64,000 nt of DNA from Rhodovulum sp. ES.010 (GCF_900142935.1 NZ_FSRS01000001.1:3574501-3638500), one strand, 5' to 3'. Shown: positions 28,250 through 36,974, counted from the stretch's first letter. A program made the numbers and translations. Notes: generated from the sequence alone by a model not told the origin.

Positions 28250-29124
28250 CCCCCCGCGCGCTCCTGCCGGGCGTGACCGGGGCGGTGGCGCTCGTCGTGT
28301 TCGGTCTCGGCGCGCGGGCGGCCGCCGCGCAGGACGTGCTGCGGGCCATCGAGCAGACCGGCATCGTGCGGCTGGCGGTGCGCCCCGACGTGGAGCCGTT
28401 TTCGCATCTCGACGAACGGTCGGGGCGCTACGAAGGATACTCGGTCGATCTGTGCCGCGCGGTCGTGCGCCATCTCGGGGCGGCGCTGGAGCGCGATCTT
28501 CGGGTCGAGCCGGTCGAGGTGACCGCGCTCAACCGCTTCGCGGCGTTGCGCGAGGGGCAGGCGGACCTTCTGTGCGAGGCGACCACCGTCACGGTCGAAC
28601 GGCCGATCTCGGAGAATGTCGACTTCAGCATGATGACCTTTGTGACCGGGGGCACCTTCCTCTATCGCGAAGGCACGTTGGAGAAGGGCCAGGCGGGGAC
28701 CGGGAAGATCGGTGCGGTGACCGGGACGACCGCCTCGGACGCGATGCGGGCGCAGAACGCGTCCGCGTCCGGGGGCGGGCCGGGGGAGCCGCAGGTCTAC
28801 TTCCGCGATTACGACCAGGCGGCCGAGGCGCTGGCCGCCGGCCGCATCGATCTGCTCCTGGGGGACCGGCTGGTGCTGGAGCGGCTGTTGAAGGCGCAGG
28901 ACGGGCTCGGCGAAGACGTGGCGCTGTCCGAACGCTTCCTCAGTTACGAGCCTTACGCGCTGGCGCTGCCGGCGGGCGCGCGCGAGCTGCGCTACCATGT
29001 GGATCGGACCCTGGCCGACCTCTACCGGAGCGGAGAGATCGGCAAGCTCGTGCTGCGCCATTTCAGTATCGCCGAGGTGCCGCGCGATCTGGCGACCATG
29101 TTCCGGCTCAACGCGCTTCCCTGA
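28246..29124 (+). CDS. Orphan family-3 periplasmic solute-binding protein
   Basis: The protein has 292 residues. A signal peptide (VALVVFGLGARAAAAQ) is followed by an SBP_bac_3 fold: SGRYEGYSVDLCRAVVRHLG near the N-terminus, the hinge segment ALREGQADLLCEATTVTVERP, and NVDFSMMTFVTGGTFLYR, all typical of glutamate/aspartate (GltI-like) binders. AGRIDLLLGDRLVLERLL is the second-lobe motif. No permease or ATPase gene is adjacent; instead it is coupled by ATGA to the two secreted paralogues. It may deliver or sense an amino acid for that system. The ligand is unknown. Confidence 0.87.
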   Translation: MTPRALLPGVTGAVALVVFGLGARAAAAQDVLRAIEQTGIVRLAVRPDVEPFSHLDERSGRYEGYSVDLCRAVVRHLGAALERDLRVEPVEVTALNRFAALREGQADLLCEATTVTVERPISENVDFSMMTFVTGGTFLYREGTLEKGQAGTGKIGAVTGTTASDAMRAQNASASGGGPGEPQVYFRDYDQAAEALAAGRIDLLLGDRLVLERLLKAQDGLGEDVALSERFLSYEPYALALPAGARELRYHVDRTLADLYRSGEIGKLVLRHFSIAEVPRDLATMFRLNALP

Positions 29125-29220
29125 GCGGGCGCGGGATCGAGGCCGCGCTGGCGGGCACGTCGTGGCGCCGAGGCGCGCGGTCCGGACCGTCCGCGGCCTC
29201 GGGTCGGCGGCGATGCCGGG

Positions 29221-29913
29221 CTACACCTCGATCGGCACCAGCACCTCGGGCTCCACCACGTTCACCTCGGGCAGTTCGTTCTTCAGCACGTCGGCGGATT
29301 GTTCGAGCAGGGGGAAGGTCTTGTAGTGGCAGGGGATCACCGTCTTGAAGTTGAAGAAGGTCCGCGCCGCGTAGGCCGCGCGCTTCATGTCCATGGTGAA
29401 ATGCCCGCCCGCGCAGAGGATGCCGATATCGGGGGCGTGGAGGTCGTTGAAGATCTCCATGTCGGCCATCACGTCGGTGTCGCCGGTGACGTAGATCGTG
29501 TGGCCCTCGCCCGCGATCATGAAGCCCGACTCGGTGCCGGTATAGACCGGCCCGTCCGGCCCGGCGACCGAGGCGGAGTGGACCGCGTTGACCAGGGTCA
29601 CCGCGACCTCGCCCAGCTTGACCGTGCCGCCCTTGTTGAAGCCGATCACCTCGATCCCCTCCTTCTCTTCCCACCAGCTCATCAGGTCGAAGATGCCGAC
29701 GCAGGGGATGCCGAGCTCGCGCGAGATCGCGACGGCGTCGGAGATGTGGTCGAAATGGCCGTGGGTGACCAGCACATGGGTCGCGCCCCCGATCGCCTCG
29801 GCGCGGCGGTCCTCGGGGAACATCGGGTTGCCGGTGAGCCAGGGGTCGACGAGCAGGATCTGGTCCGCAATCTCGAGGCGGAAGCCGGAATGCCCGAGCC
29901 AGGTGATTTTCAT
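29221..29913 (-). CDS. UPF0173 metal-dependent hydrolase (metallo-beta-lactamase fold)
   Basis: The protein has 230 residues. It starts MKITWLGHSGFRLEI. The zinc-binding motif THGHFDHISDA (HxHxDH) and the later VTGDTDVMADM and CAGGHFTMD / IPCHYKTFP segments match the UPF0173/YtkL-type hydrolases. The substrate is unknown for the family. The start at 29913 was chosen over one 15 codons upstream because homology begins at MKITWLGHSG and an AAGGAGAAC RBS precedes it. It is divergent from the ceramidase-like gene. Confidence 0.92.
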   Translation of the reverse strand: MKITWLGHSGFRLEIADQILLVDPWLTGNPMFPEDRRAEAIGGATHVLVTHGHFDHISDAVAISRELGIPCVGIFDLMSWWEEKEGIEVIGFNKGGTVKLGEVAVTLVNAVHSASVAGPDGPVYTGTESGFMIAGEGHTIYVTGDTDVMADMEIFNDLHAPDIGILCAGGHFTMDMKRAAYAARTFFNFKTVIPCHYKTFPLLEQSADVLKNELPEVNVVEPEVLVPIEV

Positions 29914-29996
29914 CGCGTTCTCCTTATCTTTACGGCCATGGGGGCCGGCCGTCGCCACAGTCGGCCTTGATCGTAACAGAGGAGCCGCCGCAGTCC

Positions 29997-30668
29997 ATGG
30001 AGTGGATGCGCCAGATAGATGCGTATTGCGAACGCACCGACTTCACCTACTGGTCGGAGCCGGTGAACGCGGTGACCAACGCCGCCTTCCTGGTCGCCGC
30101 GCTGGTGATGTGGCGGCGCACCGAGGGGCTGCCGCTGGGCCGGGCGCTGTGTGTCGTGCTCGCGGCGATCGGGGTGGGGAGCTATCTGTTCCACACGCTG
30201 GCCACGGCCTGGGCGGCGATGGCGGATGTCCTGCCGATCCTGGGGTTCATCCTGCTTTACCTGTTCGCGGCGAACCGCGCCTATTGGGGGCTGGGGCCCT
30301 GGGCGGCGCTGGGGGCGACGGCGCTGTTCTTTCCCTATGCGGCGGTGGCCGGCTTGGCCTTCGGACAGTTGGCCTTTCTCGGCTCATCGGCGGGCTATGC
30401 GCCGGTGGCGCTGCTGATCCTGGCCTATGCGGCGCTGCTGGCCCGCCGCGCGCCCGCGACCGCGCGGGGCCTGGCCGTCGGCGGGGGGCTGCTGGTCGCC
30501 TCGCTGACCTTCCGCACGCTGGACGAACCGCTTTGCGCGGGGTTTCCCCTGGGCACGCATTTCATGTGGCACATCCTCAACGGCGCGATGCTGGGCTGGA
30601 TGATCGAGGTCTACCGCCGGCATGTGCGGGGTGCCGGCGCCCTTGCAGCGGGCGCGGCGCGGGGCTAA
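29997..30668 (+). CDS. Ceramidase-family (CREST superfamily) membrane hydrolase
   Basis: About 223 residues with seven predicted TM helices. Hallmarks of the alkaline ceramidase/PAQR-type CREST fold are present: [44 protein letters not shown] (conserved Ser/His and Asp) and the C-terminal [18 protein letters not shown] with two His, which together form the zinc site. The substrate in bacteria is uncharacterised and might be a sphingolipid- or ornithine-type amide lipid. The start at ATG 29997 is likely, with an ATG at 30006 and a TTG at 29967 as alternatives. Confidence 0.85.
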   Translation: MEWMRQIDAYCERTDFTYWSEPVNAVTNAAFLVAALVMWRRTEGLPLGRALCVVLAAIGVGSYLFHTLATAWAAMADVLPILGFILLYLFAANRAYWGLGPWAALGATALFFPYAAVAGLAFGQLAFLGSSAGYAPVALLILAYAALLARRAPATARGLAVGGGLLVASLTFRTLDEPLCAGFPLGTHFMWHILNGAMLGWMIEVYRRHVRGAGALAAGAARG

Positions 30669-30706
30669 AGGCGGGGGGACTTTCCAAGGCAGCGAGGGAC
30701 GGCCCC

Positions 30707-30994
30707 ATGTCCATCGACATCGACACCGCGCGCCGGGTGGCGCATCTGGCCCGGATCGCCGTGGCCGAGGACGACCTGCCCGGGTTGGCCGAGCAGCTTT
30801 CGGGCATCCTGACCTTCATGGAACAGCTGGGCGAGGTCGATGTCGAGGGCGTCGAGCCGATGACCTCGGTCACGCCGATGCGGCTGAAGCGGCGCGAGGA
30901 CGTGGTGACCGACGGCGGCATGCCGGAGAAGATCCTGTCGAACGCGCCCGATGCGCGCGAGGGGTTCTTTGCCGTGCCCAAGGTGGTGGAGTGA
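30707..30994 (+). CDS. gatC: GatC, Asp/Glu-tRNA amidotransferase subunit C
   Basis: Small bridging subunit (95 residues) of the GatCAB complex, which transamidates misacylated Glu-tRNA-Gln and Asp-tRNA-Asn. Family motifs are [21 protein letters not shown], the [19 protein letters not shown] segment and the C-terminal [12 protein letters not shown]. The stop overlaps a GTG that could start gatA. gatB is not adjacent. Confidence 0.96.
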   Translation: MSIDIDTARRVAHLARIAVAEDDLPGLAEQLSGILTFMEQLGEVDVEGVEPMTSVTPMRLKRREDVVTDGGMPEKILSNAPDAREGFFAVPKVVE

Positions 30995-30999
30995 GCGCG

Positions 31000-32481
31000 A
31001 TGGGGGAGTTGACCACTCTGACGCTGGCCGGGGCGCGCGACGCGCTGCGCAAGGGCGAGACCAGCGCGCTGGCGCTGACCGAGGCGAGCCTCTCCGAGAT
31101 CGAGGGGGCGGGGGCGCTGAACGCGTTCGTGCACATCACGCCCGAGATCGCGCTGGAGCAGGCCAAGGCCGCCGATGCCCGGATCGCCGCGGGCGACGCG
31201 CCGGCGATGTGCGGGCTGCCGCTGGGGATCAAGGATCTGTTCTGCACGCGCGGCGTGCCCAGCCAGGCCGCCTCGCACATCCTCGACGGGTTCCGCCCCG
31301 AATACGAATCCTCCGTTACGCAGAACCTGTGGGACGCGGGCGCGGTGATGCTCGGCAAGCTCAACATGGACGAATTCGCCATGGGCTCGTCGAACGAGAC
31401 CAGCACCTATGGCGACGTGGTCAACCCCTGGAAGGTGGATGACCGCAAGCTGACGCCGGGCGGGTCCTCGGGCGGCTCGGCCAGTGCCGTGGCGGCCGAT
31501 CTCTGCCTTGCGGCGACCGGCACCGATACCGGCGGGTCGATCCGGCAACCGGCGGCGTTCACCGGGATCGTGGGGCTCAAGCCCACCTATGGGCGGGTCT
31601 CGCGCTGGGGCATCGTCGCCTTCGCCTCGTCGCTGGATCAGGCCGGCCCGATGACCAAGACGGTGCAGGACTGCGCGATCATGCTGGGCGCGATGGCCGG
31701 GCACGATCCGAAGGATTCGACCAGCGCGGACCTGCCCGTCCCGGATTTCGAGGCGATGCTGACCGGCGACATTCGCGGCAAGAAGATCGGCATCCCGAAG
31801 GAATACCGCATGGAGGGGATGCCCGAGGAGATCGAGGCGCTGTGGTCCAGGGGCGCCGAGATGCTCAAGGACGCGGGCGCCGAGATCGTGGACATCTCGC
31901 TGCCGCACACGAAATACGCGCTGCCGGCCTATTACGTGATCGCGCCGGCCGAGGCGTCCTCGAACCTCGCGCGCTATGACGGGGTGCGTTACGGCCACCG
32001 GGCGAAACTCGCGCAGGGCGACGGCATCGTCGAGATGTACGAGAAGACCCGCGCCGAGGGCTTCGGCCCGGAAGTGCAGCGCCGGGTGATGATCGGCACC
32101 TATGTGCTGTCGGCGGGGTTCTACGACGCCTATTACAACCGCGCGCGCAAGGTGCGCACCCTGATCAAGCGCGACTTCGAGGCGGTCTTTGCCGAGGGGG
32201 TGGAGGCGATCCTGACACCGGCCACGCCGTCCGCCGCCTTCGGGCTGGGCGAGATGGCCGAGGCCGACCCGATCGCGATGTATCTCAACGACGTGTTCAC
32301 GGTGACGGTGAACCTCGCCGGGCTGCCGGGCATCGCGGTGCCCGCGGGGGCCGACCGGCAGGGGCTGCCGCTGGGGCTGCAGCTGATCGGCCGGCCCTGG
32401 GAAGAGGGCGATCTGATGAACACCGCACAAGTCCTTGAGCGCGCCGCGGGCTTTGTTTCCAAGCCCGGGAAATGGTGGTAA
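31000..32481 (+). CDS. gatA: GatA, Asp/Glu-tRNA amidotransferase subunit A
   Basis: Amidase-signature glutaminase subunit of GatCAB, 493 residues. The catalytic Ser-cisSer-Lys triad region is visible: [10 protein letters not shown] (Lys), [19 protein letters not shown] and [28 protein letters not shown] and the [16 protein letters not shown] [12 protein letters not shown] segment match GatA closely. It may start at ATG 31000 or at the GTG at 30991 that overlaps the gatC stop. Adjacent gatC confirms the identity over other amidases. Confidence 0.96.
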   Translation: MGELTTLTLAGARDALRKGETSALALTEASLSEIEGAGALNAFVHITPEIALEQAKAADARIAAGDAPAMCGLPLGIKDLFCTRGVPSQAASHILDGFRPEYESSVTQNLWDAGAVMLGKLNMDEFAMGSSNETSTYGDVVNPWKVDDRKLTPGGSSGGSASAVAADLCLAATGTDTGGSIRQPAAFTGIVGLKPTYGRVSRWGIVAFASSLDQAGPMTKTVQDCAIMLGAMAGHDPKDSTSADLPVPDFEAMLTGDIRGKKIGIPKEYRMEGMPEEIEALWSRGAEMLKDAGAEIVDISLPHTKYALPAYYVIAPAEASSNLARYDGVRYGHRAKLAQGDGIVEMYEKTRAEGFGPEVQRRVMIGTYVLSAGFYDAYYNRARKVRTLIKRDFEAVFAEGVEAILTPATPSAAFGLGEMAEADPIAMYLNDVFTVTVNLAGLPGIAVPAGADRQGLPLGLQLIGRPWEEGDLMNTAQVLERAAGFVSKPGKWW

Positions 32482-32518
32482 ACAAACCCGCCCGTGGATC
32501 GAGAGCAGGATGACCCCG

Positions 32519-33172
32519 ATGCGAGTTGGCCTTCCGGTGCTGGCGCTTCTGGCGCTGGCGGCGTGCGCGCCCGAAATCCCCGATTCCGCTGCCGGCGTGG
32601 GGTTTGACGACTACGCCGAGTACACTGCCGGGCGCGAGGCGCAGCTGCGCGGCGAGGTCGCGGTTCTGTCGCCGCAGGACCTGGCGCAGGCCGACGAGGG
32701 CAGCGCGGTCGCGGCACAGACCATGGCCGCCCTCGGCCCCGCGGGCGAAGCCGCGCCGCAACCGTCTGCCCGGACCAACAATCCCGGGATTTCCGACGAG
32801 CAGGACTTTTCCGCCGTCACCGCGCGCGAGTCGATCCAGAGCGACCGCCAGCGCCTCGAGGCGCAGCGCCAGCAATACCGCGTGATCGAGCCCGAGCCGC
32901 TGCCGGGCCGCGCCGCGGCGGGCGGGCCGAACATCGTGCAATACGCGATCAACGCGCCCAACGCCGTCGGCCAGCCGGTCTACAGCCGTCCGGGCCGCGT
33001 GAGCCAGGACCGGTTCCTGCGCAACTGCGCGAAATACGCCTCGTCCGACCTCGCGCAAGAGGCGCTCCTCAAGGCCGGCGGGCCCCAGCGCGACAGGCTG
33101 GGCGTCGACCCCGACGGCGACGGCTTTGCCTGCTACTGGGACCCGACCCCGTTCCGGGCGGCGCTGCGCTAG
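32519..33172 (+). CDS. Lipoprotein with C-terminal excalibur-like calcium-binding motif
   Basis: About 217 residues. Signal MRVGLPVLALLALAAC has a clear lipobox. The middle is polar, low-complexity and Gln/Ala-rich (DRQRLEAQRQQYRVIEPEPLPG). The C-terminus holds FLRNCAKYASSDLAQEALLKAG and DPDGDGFACYWDP, an excalibur-type DxDxDGxAC calcium-binding loop. ATG 32519 has an AGGA 7 nt upstream; ATG 32510 is the alternative. It lies 37 nt after gatA and 6 nt before the amidase gene, so it is probably cotranscribed with a cell-wall enzyme. Confidence 0.75.
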   Translation: MRVGLPVLALLALAACAPEIPDSAAGVGFDDYAEYTAGREAQLRGEVAVLSPQDLAQADEGSAVAAQTMAALGPAGEAAPQPSARTNNPGISDEQDFSAVTARESIQSDRQRLEAQRQQYRVIEPEPLPGRAAAGGPNIVQYAINAPNAVGQPVYSRPGRVSQDRFLRNCAKYASSDLAQEALLKAGGPQRDRLGVDPDGDGFACYWDPTPFRAALR

Positions 33173-33177
33173 CGCCG

Positions 33178-33867
33178 ATGGGCGCGCTCTGGCGCCCCTC
33201 GCCCAATTGCGGGCCAAGGCGCGGCGGCGCGCGGCCCGACATGATCGTGCTGCACTACACCGCGATGGCCGATGCCGAGGCGGCGCTGGCGCGCCTGTGC
33301 GACCCCGGGGCCGAGGTGTCGGCGCATTACCTGGTCGCGCGGGACGGCCGGCTGTTTCACCTGGTGGACGAGGCGGCGCGGGCCTGGCATGCCGGGGCGG
33401 GCCGTTGGGGCGACGTGACCGACGTGAATTCGCGCTCGATCGGAATCGAGCTGGACAATCCCGGCGACCGGCCGTTTTCCGCGCCGCTGATGACGACGCT
33501 CGAGGCGCTGTTGCGGGAGGTGATGGCGCGCCGGGCGGTGCCGCCCGAGCGGGTGATCGGCCATTCCGACATGGCGCCGGGGCGGAAAGGCGACCCCGGC
33601 CGGCGCTTCGACTGGCGCCGCCTCGCGCGGCAGGGGCTGGCGGTCTGGCCCGCGCCGGGGCAGGGCGGCCGGCCCGATACCGGCGCCTTTCGCGCGGCGG
33701 CCGCGCGTTTCGGCTACGGGGCCGACTGGCCTGCCGAGACGGTGCTCGACGCCTTTCGCCTGCGGTTCCGGCCGCATGCGTCGGGGCCTCTGGAGGCGGC
33801 CGACATGGCCGCGGCCGAAGACCTCGCCCGGCGCTTCCCCGTTGACCGGGGCGGTGCGGGCGCCTAA
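33178..33867 (+). CDS. N-acetylmuramoyl-L-alanine amidase, Amidase_2 family
   Basis: The protein has 229 residues. Zinc-amidase motifs are present: MIVLHYTAM (first zinc His), VSAHYLVARDGRLFHLVDE, ARAWHAG, NSRSIGIELDNPG, and VIGHSDMAPGRKGDPG with the second His and the catalytic Lys/Asp region. A C-terminal peptidoglycan-binding-like helical segment follows (TGAFRAAAARFGYG). Like AmiD/AmpD, it cleaves the lactyl-Ala bond in muropeptides. No signal peptide is apparent, favouring a cytosolic AmpD-like recycling role. The stop codon TAA is part of the rnpB promoter -10 box. Confidence 0.9.
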   Translation: MGALWRPSPNCGPRRGGARPDMIVLHYTAMADAEAALARLCDPGAEVSAHYLVARDGRLFHLVDEAARAWHAGAGRWGDVTDVNSRSIGIELDNPGDRPFSAPLMTTLEALLREVMARRAVPPERVIGHSDMAPGRKGDPGRRFDWRRLARQGLAVWPAPGQGGRPDTGAFRAAAARFGYGADWPAETVLDAFRLRFRPHASGPLEAADMAAAEDLARRFPVDRGGAGA

Positions 33868-33870
33868 CTA
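33842..33870 (+). promoter_or_regulatory. rnpB promoter overlapping the amidase stop codon
   Basis: TTGACC (33842-33847), a 17-nt spacer, TAACTA (33865-33870). The first three bases of the -10 are the amidase TAA stop. The predicted start near 33877 coincides with the 5' end of the P1 helix of the RNase P RNA. The spacing is optimal. Confidence 0.75.
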
Positions 33871-33876
33871 CGGAAC

Positions 33877-34250
33877 GCGCGGATGGCCGGATGGCCGCGG
33901 GCGGCAGCGCCCGAGGAAAGTCCGGACTCCACGGAGCGACGGTGCCGGGTAACGCCCGGCGGGGGCAACCCCAGGGAAAGCGCCACAGAGAACAGACCGC
34001 CCCCGTCCGCGGGGGTAAGGGTGAAACGGTGGGGTAAGAGCCCACCGCGGCCCTGGCAACAGGGACGGCACGGCAAGCCCCACCGGGAGCAATGCCGAAT
34101 AGGGACCCCGCGCGACGCGCTCGCAGGGCGGCTTCGGCCCAGGGGTCCGGGTTGGCAGCTCGAGCGCACCGGCAACGGTGCGCCCAGAGGAATGGTCATC
34201 CGGGGGCGCGAGCCCCCGACAGAATCCGGCTTACAGGCCATCCGCGCATC
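33877..34250 (+). ncRNA. rnpB: RNase P RNA (bacterial class A)
   Basis: Catalytic RNA that matures tRNA 5' ends. The 5' strand GCGCGGATGGCC (33877-33888) pairs with GGCCATCCGCGC (34237-34248) to form P1. The universal 5' core GAGGAAAGTCCGGACTCCAC begins near 33911. The middle core AGGGTGAAACGGTGGGGTAAGAGCCCACCGC appears in pieces near 34017. The 3' core AGAATCCGGCTTACAGGCC (from about 34221) is present. A length near 370 nt is normal. The exact ends are approximate. Confidence 0.97.
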
Positions 34251-34343
34251 ACGCCCCAAGCAAAACCGTCGTGAGAGAGCTCGATTCCCTGTAGGATGGC
34301 GCCCGCGCTTCACGCGCTCGATTTCAAATGCGGGAGGATTTCG

Positions 34344-35051
34344 ATGAGTTTCGTTCGGACATTGGCGACGCTGGCGGCGGGTTTCGCCGCGGCCAAGGGT
34401 GTGGACCAGTACCGGAAAATGGGCGGCATGGCGGGCCTTCAGGAAAAGCTCAGGTCGAACGAGCAGCTCGGCCAGATGACCGCCCAGGTCGGCGAGATGA
34501 TGGAGCGGATGGGCGTCAAGGACGGCCAGGCGAGGCTCGAGGAGACGCTGAAGCGCATGGGCGAGGGCAGCCGGAAGGCCGGCGAGACCGCGACGGCCGG
34601 GTTCGGCAGCCTGATGACCGCGATCAGCGGCGCGGCGGCCGCGGGCACCCATCAGGCCACGCAGATGCTCGACGCGATCACCGGCACTACGGCGGCGACC
34701 GCGACGACCGAGGAGAACGCCAAGCTGATGATCCGCGCGATGATCCAGGCGGCCAAGGCCGACGGCGAGATCGACGCCGAGGAGCGCGCGCGCATCTTCG
34801 ACCATCTCGGCGACGTCTCCGACGCGGAGCGCGCCTTCGTCGAGGCGCAGATGGATGCCCCGGTCGATCCGGTCGGCCTGGCCGAGGACACCTCCGAGGC
34901 GATGCGGGCGCAGGTCTACGCCGCCGCGGCGACGACCGTGCGGCTGGACAACCCCGCCGAAACGGCCTTCCTGCAGAACCTCGCCACCGCGCTGGGCCTC
35001 GAGGCGGAGACGGTCGCGCGGATTCGCAGCGGGATGGGGCTGTCGCCCTGA
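34344..35051 (+). CDS. TerB/DUF533-family protein, first of two tandem paralogues
   Basis: The protein has 235 residues. N-terminal MSFVRTLATLAAGFAAAKG is a short hydrophobic segment. An Ala/Gly/Met-rich linker (about 40-125) precedes an acidic helical TerB-like domain (about 130-230) with LMIRAMIQAAKADGEIDAEERARI and DNPAETAFLQNLATALGL. The DGEID-type motif is the putative metal site of TerB-like domains. The RBS GGGAGG lies 8 nt before the ATG. It shares N- and C-terminal motifs with the gene at 35309. Function unknown; TerB-like domains are tied to tellurite/envelope stress systems. Confidence 0.85.
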   Translation: MSFVRTLATLAAGFAAAKGVDQYRKMGGMAGLQEKLRSNEQLGQMTAQVGEMMERMGVKDGQARLEETLKRMGEGSRKAGETATAGFGSLMTAISGAAAAGTHQATQMLDAITGTTAATATTEENAKLMIRAMIQAAKADGEIDAEERARIFDHLGDVSDAERAFVEAQMDAPVDPVGLAEDTSEAMRAQVYAAAATTVRLDNPAETAFLQNLATALGLEAETVARIRSGMGLSP

Positions 35052-35078
35052 GCCGGCCGGCCGCCGCGCCGCCTGGTC

Positions 35079-35126
35079 TTCTTCTTGGCGGAAATCCTCC
35101 GGGGGGTCCGGGGGGCAGCGCCCCCC
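35079..35126 (+). repeat. Dispersed intergenic repeat, copy A
   Basis: TTCTTCTTGGCGGAAATCCT followed by a G-run/C-run hairpin (GGGGGGTCC...GCGCCCCCC). It belongs to the same family as 48085-48143 (inverted) and 50706-50745. A separate perfect 10-bp stem, TCGCCCGGGC-GTCG-GCCCGGGCGA, lies at 35134-35157. It falls in the 258-bp gap between the TerB paralogues. Confidence 0.6.
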
Positions 35127-35308
35127 CGGCGGGTCGCCCGGGCGTCGGCCCGGGCGAAACCCGGCGGCCCGGCGGGCGTCGCGGGCGCGGCGCCGACGGG
35201 GCGCACCGCGGCGCGACAACGGGGCCGTTGGGCGCGGCGCGCGGCCCCGCTACTCTGGCCCCGGCGACCTTGCCGGAAACGCGCGCCAACCAGCGGGGCG
35301 GAACGACG

Positions 35309-36025
35309 ATGAGCTTTGTCAGAACGATGGCCACCCTCGCCGTGGGCTTTGCCGCGGCGCGGGGGCCGGAGAAATTCCAGCGGATGGGCGGCGGCGCCGG
35401 GCTGGCCGACTCGCTGCGCTCGGCGGCCTCGAAGGCCGGGATCGGCAGCCAGGTCGGCGCGCTGCTGGAGCGGATGCAGGTGCCCGGCGGCGCCTCGGCG
35501 CTGAGGGACAATCTCGACTGGCTGGGGGGGCGGGCCGCGGCCACCGGCGACAGCGCGCCGATGGGGCTTGCCGGGCTGATGGCGGCGCTGTCCGGCGCGT
35601 CCTGGGCGGGCTCGACCAACGCCCGCGACCTGGTCTCGGCGATGGGCGACGGGACGCCGCCCGGCGGCACGCTGGAACGCAATGCGCGCCTGGTGATCCG
35701 CGCGATGATCCAGGCCGCCAAGTCCGACGGCGAGATCGACCCCGGCGAACGGGCGCGGCTGATGGAGGTTCTGGGCGACCTCTCCCCGCAGGAACGCGAT
35801 TTCGTCGCGGACGAGATCGCCCGGCCCGTGGATATCGAGGCGCTCGCCGCCGAGACCGGCAGCTACCAGCGGACCATGGTCTATGCCGCCTCGGTGGTGG
35901 CGATCGATGTCGGCAACCCCGCCGAGACCGCCTATCTCGACCGGCTGGCCACGGCGCTGCACATGGGCCGGGCCGCACGGCAGCGGATTCACAAGGCGAT
36001 GCGGCTGAAACAGGTCCTGGGCTGA
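35309..36025 (+). CDS. TerB/DUF533-family protein, second of two tandem paralogues
   Basis: The protein has 238 residues. It begins MSFVRTMATLAVGFAAARGP, nearly identical to its upstream neighbour. The TerB-like domain contains LVIRAMIQAAKSDGEIDPGERARLMEVLGD and GNPAETAYLDRLATALHMG, while the linker is divergent and shorter in Met. The frame is open far upstream only because the GC-rich gap lacks stops; homology starts at the ATG. The paralogous pair probably arose by tandem duplication. Confidence 0.85.
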   Translation: MSFVRTMATLAVGFAAARGPEKFQRMGGGAGLADSLRSAASKAGIGSQVGALLERMQVPGGASALRDNLDWLGGRAAATGDSAPMGLAGLMAALSGASWAGSTNARDLVSAMGDGTPPGGTLERNARLVIRAMIQAAKSDGEIDPGERARLMEVLGDLSPQERDFVADEIARPVDIEALAAETGSYQRTMVYAASVVAIDVGNPAETAYLDRLATALHMGRAARQRIHKAMRLKQVLG

Positions 36026-36037
36026 GGCGCTTCGCGC

Positions 36038-36065
36038 TTGACTCGGCGCCCCGGATCGCTAAAAC
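36038..36065 (+). promoter_or_regulatory. Putative rpmG promoter
   Basis: TTGACT (36038-36043), 16-nt spacer, TAAAAC (36060-36065), about 70 nt before the rpmG ATG. Good -35, moderate -10. Confidence 0.55.
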
Positions 36066-36135
36066 GCGGGCTTCATGGAATTCAGCGGGGCGGCCCCCGA
36101 CCGGGCCCACGCATCCCGCGCGACGGAGATGAGAC

Positions 36136-36303
36136 ATGGCGAAGCCGACGACCATCAAGATCCGCCTGAACTCGACCGCGGGGACCGGGCATTTCTACGT
36201 GACCAAGAAGAATGCCCGCACCATGACCGAGAAGATGGTGATCAAGAAATACGATCCCGTGGCCCGCAAGCACGTGGATTACAAGGAAGGCAAGATCAAG
36301 TAA
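36136..36303 (+). CDS. rpmG: 50S ribosomal protein L33
   Basis: The protein has 55 residues. It begins [20 protein letters not shown] and ends [14 protein letters not shown], the alphaproteobacterial L33 pattern. It is the zinc-independent (C-minus) type: the CxxC pairs of the zinc form are absent. The gene is monocistronic, flanked by its own promoter and a strong terminator. Its last 25 nt overlap the antisense PEBP ORF. Confidence 0.97.
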   Translation: MAKPTTIKIRLNSTAGTGHFYVTKKNARTMTEKMVIKKYDPVARKHVDYKEGKIK

Positions 36304-36974
36304 GCCTGCCCTTCGAACGATTTGCGACAAAGGCCGTACCCGCCGGGTGCGGCCTTTCTCTTTGCGGCGGGCAGGCCGGCCAGGGCGCTGGCCGGGCGCC
36401 CGTAGGTCGCGGTCAGCGAGGCGCTGTCCAGCGCGCCGGTATGGGCGAAGAAGCCGACGCCCGCGCCCGAGGCGGTCTCGTCGACCGGCAGGCTTTCCTG
36501 CGGCATCGCCCAGATCGTGAAGACATAGCGGTGCGGGTCATCCCCCTCCGGCGGGCGGGTTCCGCCACAGGCGTTCTGCGAGTAGTCGTTGCGCGCCCGA
36601 CCCGCCCCCTCGGGCAGGTCGGCCGCCGTGCCGACCCCCTGCGGCAGCGCGGTCGTGCCGGCGGGCAGGTTGAACAGCGACCAGGGCCAGAAGCCCGAGC
36701 CGGTCGGCGCGTCGGGGGCGTAGACGGTCAGGATGTCGCTGTTCGTCCCCTCGGGCGCCCCGGACCATTCCAGCGCCGGCGACAGGTTGGGGCCGGCGCA
36801 GCCGAACCCGTCGAAGACATGGGCCGCGGGAACGGGCGCCTCGGCCGACAGGTCGGGCGAGGTCAGCGTCATCTCGGCAGCTGCGGGAAGGGAGCTGAGC
36901 GCCAGGAAAAGGGCGGCACGGACCAGGGCCGCCAGCGGTTCGGGAGATGTGTAATCTCCGATCGTCGAACGCAC
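36279..36974 (-). CDS. YbhB/YbcL (PEBP/Raf kinase inhibitor-like) secreted protein
   Basis: About 231 residues from a GTG at 36974; an ATG at 37028 with GAAAGGG upstream is the alternative. The hydrophobic segment [19 protein letters not shown] serves as signal peptide. PEBP motifs are [32 protein letters not shown], the [20 protein letters not shown] ligand pocket and [23 protein letters not shown]. Cys residues may form disulfides. The ligand is unknown. The final roughly 20 residues are encoded by the rpmG terminator and rpmG 3' end read in reverse. Confidence 0.85.
   Translation of the reverse strand: MRSTIGDYTSPEPLAALVRAALFLALSSLPAAAEMTLTSPDLSAEAPVPAAHVFDGFGCAGPNLSPALEWSGAPEGTNSDILTVYAPDAPTGSGFWPWSLFNLPAGTTALPQGVGTAADLPEGAGRARNDYSQNACGGTRPPEGDDPHRYVFTIWAMPQESLPVDETASGAGVGFFAHTGALDSASLTATYGRPASALAGLPAAKRKAAPGGYGLCRKSFEGQAYLILPSL
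36328..36362 (+). terminator. Terminator after rpmG
   Basis: AAAGGCCGTACCC-GCC-GGGTGCGGCCTTT hairpin followed by CTCTTT, 25 nt past the rpmG stop. The A/T symmetry makes it potentially bidirectional. It lies inside the antisense PEBP coding sequence. Confidence 0.85.

Noticed and set aside
30577..32430. A 617-codon antisense frame opposite gatA
   Set aside because: No recognisable motifs; gatA is unambiguous on the plus strand.
34328..36025. A single 565-codon frame covering both TerB paralogues
   Set aside because: The second half is the real protein in this frame; the first half is out of frame with the first TerB gene. The fusion only reflects a GC-rich gap lacking stops.
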